The notes under the pieces: generated by a model | Told to the model about the DNA's origin: nothing | The model's database searches: none | Seen by the model: the letters and a program-made list of their open reading frames with translations, nothing else | Made by a program: the position numbers and the translations under genes | Assembly: GCA_002506025.1 (NCBI GenBank) | Contig: DAWS01000160.1 | Coordinates: forward strand, 549-9,812 | Source of the DNA: Euryarchaeota archaeon UBA111 | GTDB lineage: Archaea; Thermoplasmatota; Poseidoniia; Poseidoniales; Poseidoniaceae | Reading direction: 5' to 3' | DNA length: 9,264 nucleotides | Shown here: positions 5,506 to 9,264 of the stretch, piece after piece | Layout: every line of letters begins with the position of its first letter | How positions within the stretch are numbered: position 1 is the stretch's first letter

Positions 5506-6087
5506 ATGGGACTACATCCAAAGATAGGGATAACTGGACTACCTAGAAGTGGTAAGTCAGCAGTTATGGAAAAAGTCTTGAAGATGTTAACTGAGGAGCG
5601 CACCCAAGAAATAAAACTGCGTGGTAACCCAAGTGGAAAGCCGATTATCGCTGGCATGAGGACAGAACCGATCATCGAAAATGGTGAGCGCTTGGGTTAC
5701 AAAGTTATTGACATAATCACTGGTGATGAGGGCGTTGTTGCGCACAAAGATTTTGATTCAAGACTGAGAGTTCTCGGTTACGGACTTGATTTAGAAGCGC
5801 TTGAAAAGGTTGCAATTCCGGCCATTGAATACGCCAAGAGTGAGAGTGAAGTCCTGGTAATCGACGAGATTGGCAAGTTCACTGTTGAAAGTGAGTCGTT
5901 TGTCAACTGTGTCCGTGGTGCATTGGAAGTAGACAAACCCACCTTGCTAACATTACACAAAAAGAGTCGTCATCCTCTGCTACAGGATATTCGTCGCAGG
6001 GATGATGGACGTATCCTAGAGGTCACTCCTGTCAATAGAGCTCTGCTACCATACAAGATCCACAAATTGATGAGAGAGACCTACTGA
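5506..6087 (+). CDS. THEP1-type nucleoside-triphosphatase / nucleotide kinase
   Basis: THEP1 (NTPase_1) proteins are small P-loop enzymes of archaea, some thermophilic bacteria and eukaryotes that hydrolyse NTPs, with a kinase-like fold. The 193-residue length is normal. Visible motifs are the Walker A GLPRSGKS at 11-18, the family's GMRTEPI..GERLGYKVIDI block at 50-70, TGDEGVVAH at 72-80, VLVIDEIGKF at 116-125 (Walker B, D120/E121), KPTLLTLHKKSRHP at 144-157, and the C-terminal EVTPVNRALLP at 172-182. The match runs end to end, so there is no sign of truncation. The protein is cytosolic. It starts a co-directional unit with the small membrane protein, gcvH and RNase H, preceded by a terminator region, so a promoter just upstream is expected. 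The physiological substrate of the family is not well defined, so general nucleotide metabolism is all that can be said. Confidence 0.92.
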   Translation: MGLHPKIGITGLPRSGKSAVMEKVLKMLTEERTQEIKLRGNPSGKPIIAGMRTEPIIENGERLGYKVIDIITGDEGVVAHKDFDSRLRVLGYGLDLEALEKVAIPAIEYAKSESEVLVIDEIGKFTVESESFVNCVRGALEVDKPTLLTLHKKSRHPLLQDIRRRDDGRILEVTPVNRALLPYKIHKLMRETY

Positions 6088-6106
6088 CCTCCGCTTAGTT
6101 CATGAC

Positions 6107-6469
6107 ATGAGTGTAACTAGCGCTGGCATGGACGAGCCGAGTAAAGCAGCCAAACGAGTCCTACTTGGCACTGGTTTCGGTTTGATCCTACTGTGCGGGT
6201 TTGCAATTATCGAGGGACGCATGCAGGTTAATGAAATTGGTATAGGTCACCTCTTCTTAATCACTGCAATAATTTGTCTGACAATGTCAAAAATGCTAGA
6301 CTATCAGACTTCATTCCTCTCGGAGTATTTTCCTAATGAGACCGAAAAAGAACTAAAATTGCGTGTCGATGAAGAAATGAATCAGATGAATTACGAAAAT
6401 AGGGTAGGTAATGCTTGGGCAGAACTTGAAAGCAAGGTATTGGCAACAGAAATTGGCGCTGAGGAATAA
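6107..6469 (+). CDS. Small two-helix membrane protein, unknown function
   Basis: This 120-residue protein has two hydrophobic segments at about 17-37 (RVLLGTGFGLILLCGFAII) and 44-64 (IGIGHLFLITAIICLTM). An acidic helical C-terminal tail follows, with NETEKELKLRVDEEMNQM at about 77-94, probably coiled-coil-forming. No family is recognised and no signal peptidase site is evident. The start is ATG 6107, 19 nt after the THEP1 stop; ATG 6128 is also in frame and leaves both helices intact. No strong ribosome binding site precedes either. It lies between THEP1 and gcvH in the same direction, but has no obvious functional link with either. Its layout (hairpin plus charged tail) resembles the membrane proteins at 1371-2347, though I see no convincing sequence similarity. 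Confidence 0.7.
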   Translation: MSVTSAGMDEPSKAAKRVLLGTGFGLILLCGFAIIEGRMQVNEIGIGHLFLITAIICLTMSKMLDYQTSFLSEYFPNETEKELKLRVDEEMNQMNYENRVGNAWAELESKVLATEIGAEE

Positions 6470-6526
6470 ACTCAACCTTGCGAATATTCAATAATCCTCC
6501 CCAATCACACTCACAATGGCGATAGC

Positions 6527-6910
6527 ATGAGTGAAGTCCCAGAAGGTTTGTATTACACGAAAGAGCATGAGTGGCTTAGAGTTGAAGGTGACACAGTTAC
6601 GATTGGTATTACCGACCACGCACAAGATGCCCTGACCGACATCGTTTACATTGAACTGCCTGAAAGTGGCATGGCAGTCGATGATATGGGTGAATTTGCA
6701 GTAGTAGAATCGGTAAAATCTGCATCGCCAATTTTTGCTCCGCTTGCTGGCGAAATTACCGCGGTTAATGAGGAGTTAGAGGATACTCCCGAACTCATGA
6801 ATACCAGCCCTTATGGTGATGGCTGGATTGTTAAAATGACATTAACCAACCCCGACCAAGTCTCTAGCCTAATGGACGCTGCTGCATACAAGGCAGAGAT
6901 TGGCGAGTGA
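6527..6910 (+). CDS. gcvH: Glycine cleavage system H protein
   Basis: GcvH is the lipoyl carrier of the glycine cleavage system: its lipoylated lysine shuttles the aminomethyl group between the P, T and L proteins as glycine is broken down to CO2, ammonia and methylene-tetrahydrofolate. The 127-residue length is typical. Visible motifs are YYTKEHEWLRVEGD at 9-22, GITDHAQDALTDIVYIELP at 27-45, and the lipoylation site ESVKSAS with K64. After these come SPIFAPLAGEITAVNEEL at 67-84, P-x-LMNTSPYGDGWIVKM at about 87-103, and a C-terminal LMDAAAYKAEIGE. ATG 6527 has GGCGAT 3 nt upstream. No P, T or L protein gene is in the window, so the rest of the system must lie elsewhere. The following RNase H gene probably begins inside its last codons. 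Confidence 0.97.
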   Translation: MSEVPEGLYYTKEHEWLRVEGDTVTIGITDHAQDALTDIVYIELPESGMAVDDMGEFAVVESVKSASPIFAPLAGEITAVNEELEDTPELMNTSPYGDGWIVKMTLTNPDQVSSLMDAAAYKAEIGE

Positions 6911-7457
6911 GCTTGTGACACCCAATTCTGGCCACCTTGCGCTTTACGTTGACGGTTCATGTCTAGAGAATCAGAACGTTAACGCGGAGACTCCAGCTGC
7001 GTGGGGGTTGGCGATAGTTACCGGCGATAATGGTCTTGGTAAGGGCAGCGGAGAAATATTGGAAGAGTCTGCTGGCTTTGTCGTTTGCGATGTTGACAGT
7101 CAGGAATTTATCGGTGCGGAAGTCGGGTCCAACAACACAGCAGAGTTAACTGGATTCGCCATGGCACTCAGATGGTTACTTATTGAGGGAGGGCAACAAG
7201 ATGCAATCATATACACAGATTCTCAATATGCTGGTAATTTAGCCACCGGTGAATGGCGAGCTAAAGCCAACAAAGCGTTAGTCAAGTCAGTGCAAAATTT
7301 GTGGCTTGAAGTAGGTAAACTGCGCAATGTTGAATGGCGCCATGTTAGAGCTCATAGAGGGCATCGGTGGAACGAGCGCGCCGACCACCTTGCTAACCGA
7401 TGTGTGAATAATCAAGCACCAATTCCGCTGACTTTTTGGAAGCCGGGCCAGCGCTAA
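6900..7457 (+). CDS. rnhA: Type 1 ribonuclease H (RNase HI)
   Basis: RNase HI cuts the RNA strand of RNA-DNA hybrids, removing R-loops and primers, using two metal ions. The 185-residue chain has the full catalytic set: D18 in YVDGSC, E82 in NTAELTGF, D107 in YTDSQYA, and the AHRGHRWNERAD segment with H152 and D162, in the same 10-residue spacing as H124 and D134 of the E. coli enzyme. D18-E82 spacing is about 26 residues longer than in E. coli. Between D107 and H152 it is shorter, and the basic handle helix is replaced by TGEWRAKANKAL. TTG 6900 overlaps gcvH by 11 nt and has AAGG 6 nt upstream; GTG 6915 is an equally plausible start that avoids overlap and removes five residues. Its TAA overlaps the stop codon of the convergent uridylyltransferase gene. 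Confidence 0.93.
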   Translation: MASELVTPNSGHLALYVDGSCLENQNVNAETPAAWGLAIVTGDNGLGKGSGEILEESAGFVVCDVDSQEFIGAEVGSNNTAELTGFAMALRWLLIEGGQQDAIIYTDSQYAGNLATGEWRAKANKALVKSVQNLWLEVGKLRNVEWRHVRAHRGHRWNERADHLANRCVNNQAPIPLTFWKPGQR

Positions 7458-8317
7458 ACCAGCCTGTTATCCAACCATTCTCTTAGCTCACTAGCATAAT
7501 CTGAATTTCGCAGGCCGTAGTCAATTTGCGCCTTTAACCAGGCGAGTGGGTTACCTGAATCATACCACTGATATTCGGATAAATCTACGGCATGTAAACC
7601 ATGTCCAGCCATCCAATGTTTCTGTAATTCAATGGTCTGGAGTTCACCAAACTGAGTGACTGGATAGGTTTCGGTCAACAATTGCTTAGCTTCTGCTGAG
7701 AAAACGTATCTGCCACACAATACCTTATTTGACGGTGCCTCATTTATGTCAGGTTTCTCAACAATTTGACTGATTTTATTATCGGTTAGTTCGACTGCAC
7801 CATAATTAGACACCTGATTTTTCGGCACAGAATATATTCCTGCGCACGGAATGCCAGTCTCAATAAATGCTGCAACCAATTTTTTCGAAGCCGTTGAAGG
7901 CTTAAAGTTGCGAATGCTTGAGAACTGATCGGTAATGATATTGTCTCCGAGCAGTATTAGTGATGGCCCATCAATTGAATCGAGTGATTGTAAAATTGCA
8001 TGACCTAATCCAAGCGGCTCGTGCTGGATATGCACTTGGAATTTTACTGATTCGTGTGTTGAAAACAAGGACTCACTAATCTCAGGTTTTAATCGATAGA
8101 AGTCGTCCTTATTGTCTAAAAAGGTGGAAAAATCCTTGATTGGTGAGGTAATGATGTGGATTCTGCTTACTCCAGCATGTATTGCCTCCCTAATCAGGTG
8201 AATCATTACTGGAATATCCACTAACGGTAATGATTCCTTAGGAAGATAGGCGCTTGTTGGCAGCATTCTACCTCCCAAACCTGCAGCAACAATTACTGCA
8301 TCATTAACTGCGGTCAT
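7454..8317 (-). CDS. galU: UTP-glucose-1-phosphate uridylyltransferase (GalU type)
   Basis: GalU makes UDP-glucose from UTP and glucose 1-phosphate in the cytosol. The 287-residue chain follows the GalU layout: VIVAAGLGGRMLPTSAYLPKE at about 8-28 (family consensus G-x-G-T-R-F-L-P-A-T-K, so the T after GLG is G here and TKA is changed), LPLVDIPVMIHLIREAIHAGV (30-50), QHEPLGLGHAIL (98-109), LGDNIITD at 123-130, NYGAVEL (171-177), EKPD at 187-190, and FGELQ..L near 223-231. WYDSGNPLAWLKA at 251-263 supplies D253. This order and the PKE element separate it from the RmlA-type gene at 2369-3115. The start is ATG 8317, with AGGA 6 nt upstream. Its stop (TAG, reverse of 7454-7456) overlaps the RNase H TAA. 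Its UDP-glucose could feed the dehydrogenase at 3146-3970. The substituted motif residues leave the exact sugar open. Confidence 0.9.
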   Translation of the reverse strand: MTAVNDAVIVAAGLGGRMLPTSAYLPKESLPLVDIPVMIHLIREAIHAGVSRIHIITSPIKDFSTFLDNKDDFYRLKPEISESLFSTHESVKFQVHIQHEPLGLGHAILQSLDSIDGPSLILLGDNIITDQFSSIRNFKPSTASKKLVAAFIETGIPCAGIYSVPKNQVSNYGAVELTDNKISQIVEKPDINEAPSNKVLCGRYVFSAEAKQLLTETYPVTQFGELQTIELQKHWMAGHGLHAVDLSEYQWYDSGNPLAWLKAQIDYGLRNSDYASELREWLDNRLV

Positions 8318-8369
8318 CGGGAATCCTAGAGGGTGTAACCTTTCAAGGATAACCCATCATGGCTTAACT
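8318..8369. promoter_or_regulatory. Divergent intergenic region between galU and a membrane protein gene
   Basis: These 52 nt separate two divergently transcribed genes and must hold, or overlap, both promoters. On the minus strand AGGA (reverse of 8324-8327) is the galU ribosome binding site. I see no clear TATA box at the expected distance for either gene. Confidence 0.4.
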
Positions 8370-8792
8370 ATGGGAACAGTTCCCGAATGGCGTTGGCTTA
8401 TTGTCATAGGCTTCGCTTTAGTTGGTCAAACGCTGTTTGACATCGCTCCAGAAGGACCATGGGGGGCAAGTTCCTTCACAAGAGGGGTTATTGGATTGTC
8501 CGGCTTAGTATGTATATACCTAGGCTGGTTTCGTTTCACATTCAAACAATCGGGAATTATTCCTTCAATCAACCGTTGGCAAGAACCCGAAGCCAGTTGG
8601 AAACTGGTTGTCTTATTCTCTTGTCTGTGTTTAATTGCACTGGCAGTCATCAACAATACCAATCTGTCTGATAATTTACCTGAAACTACCGGCATGATTG
8701 TGTTACTAGTTGCTTCACTATCCATGCTCAATGGTTTGTATGTTGGGTTAGTTGTATCTGGTCCGCTGAGCAATCGAAGTGAGGAAGAGTAG
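8370..8792 (+). CDS. Four-helix membrane protein, unknown function
   Basis: This 140-residue protein is dominated by four hydrophobic segments at about 7-24, 36-56, 77-94 and 107-131. A polar loop at 57-76 lies between helices 2 and 3, and a short acidic tail (SNRSEEE) follows helix 4. An APEGPWG turn after helix 1 is the only striking motif. No family is recognised and nothing suggests an enzyme or transporter class. The start is ATG 8370; an upstream ATG at 8359 hits a stop after two codons. No good ribosome binding site is visible apart from AAGGAT at 8345-8350, which is too far. It is divergent from galU and converges on the HEAT-like gene with no bases between the two stop codons (TAG 8790-8792, then the reverse TAA at 8793-8795). 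Confidence 0.72.
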   Translation: MGTVPEWRWLIVIGFALVGQTLFDIAPEGPWGASSFTRGVIGLSGLVCIYLGWFRFTFKQSGIIPSINRWQEPEASWKLVVLFSCLCLIALAVINNTNLSDNLPETTGMIVLLVASLSMLNGLYVGLVVSGPLSNRSEEE

Positions 8793-9264
8793 TTAGTCGA
8801 GAAAACCTAATTCTTCATCCAAAGTCTCCAATGCTTCGCTAAGGTCAGGTAATTCCTCAGGAGCCTGCATAGTGCTAACATGACGCATAGTTTCGATTGT
8901 TTCAGGCATTTCGCCCTCACCGGACAACCAACTCTTCCATGCTTCAGAGGATCCCTTGCGCCGTGCATCCATCAGCCGCCACAGTGCTGATAAGTCGCAG
9001 CCATGTTGATTCAGATCTGTGATACGCGCACCGAATTGTGTTGACGAAATATCAGACATTTTGATTAACAATTCACGCATTCGTGTTCGGACTACTTCGT
9101 CTCCGTCTTGCCACATAACAGGTAATAACTTCCGAGTATCATCGGGGAAGGTTTCAAAATACTCGCGTAGTGAAGGAACAAGGTTCCTGCGAACAACTGC
9201 CAGCTCATGATTACTTAATTCAACTAAATTTTCCGCCCACATATCAACATCTAAGAATCTCAGG
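8793..9264 (-). CDS. HEAT-like repeat protein, C-terminal part (partial at window edge)
   Basis: The frame is open from the right edge of the window to a TAA at 8795-8793, giving 157 residues. An internal methionine at 9242 could be a start, but sequence upstream of it (LRFLDVD) continues smoothly without a stop, so I read the gene as running off the window with its N-terminus missing. The visible part is helical. A pattern such as NHELAVVRRNLVPSL followed by GDEVVRTRMRELLIKM suggests consecutive HEAT- or DNA-alkylation-type antiparallel helix pairs, a fold that serves as a protein or nucleic-acid binding surface. The last 40 residues are acidic (EELPDLSEALETLDEELGFLD) and probably form a separate tail. 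No catalytic motif is seen. The family call is from helical pattern only. It is convergent with the four-helix membrane protein. Confidence 0.62.
   Translation of the reverse strand, partial: LRFLDVDMWAENLVELSNHELAVVRRNLVPSLREYFETFPDDTRKLLPVMWQDGDEVVRTRMRELLIKMSDISSTQFGARITDLNQHGCDLSALWRLMDARRKGSSEAWKSWLSGEGEMPETIETMRHVSTMQAPEELPDLSEALETLDEELGFLD

Noticed and set aside
8426..8773. Minus-strand open frame of 115 codons opposite the four-helix membrane protein.
   Set aside because: The plus strand has four clean hydrophobic helices and a sensible start, while the reverse frame has no recognisable features.

Overview
The window reads as a compact, AT-leaning prokaryotic chromosome segment, most likely from an uncultivated marine euryarchaeon (Poseidoniales/Marine Group II-like). 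That assignment is an inference. It rests on an archaeal-style THEP1 nucleotide kinase/NTPase, a mix of GGTGA-type ribosome binding sites and apparently leader-poor starts, T-run termination without strong hairpins, and several small orphan membrane proteins. No rRNA, tRNA, CRISPR array, transposase or integrase is visible.

Layout: (1) 1-2347, plus strand: a tentative gene tail at the left edge, then four proteins I cannot name: a CxxC/coiled-coil protein, a coiled-coil plus winged-helix-like protein, and two small proteins that each carry a two-helix membrane hairpin. Gaps are short and the last two genes nearly or actually overlap. (2) 2369-4407, plus strand: a nucleotide-sugar module of an RmlA-type sugar-1-phosphate nucleotidylyltransferase, an unusually short UDP-glucose dehydrogenase-like enzyme, and a GtrA-family membrane protein. 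(3) 4494-5350, plus strand: tandem TerB-like paralogues, followed by a T-rich terminator region. (4) 5506-7457, plus strand: THEP1 NTPase, a small two-helix membrane protein, the glycine cleavage H protein (gcvH), and a type-1 RNase H. (5) 7454-8317, minus strand: a GalU-type UTP-glucose-1-phosphate uridylyltransferase whose stop codon overlaps the RNase H stop. (6) 8370-8792, plus strand: a four-helix membrane protein. It converges with zero spacing on (7) 8793-9264, minus strand: the C-terminal part of a HEAT-like repeat protein running off the right edge.

How they fit together: the clearest pathway logic is NDP-glucose synthesis (2369-3115, with a GalU homologue at 7454-8317), oxidation to an NDP-uronic acid (3146-3970) and a GtrA-type membrane step (3970-4407), all plausibly serving cell-surface glycosylation. 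THEP1, GcvH and RNase H look like housekeeping genes sharing a transcription unit rather than one pathway. The most unusual items are the dehydrogenase lacking its usual C-terminal nucleotide-sugar-binding domain, the unidentified gene block at 57-2347, the TerB-like tandem pair, and the zero-spacing convergent gene ends. I do not see a clear new defence or mobile system.
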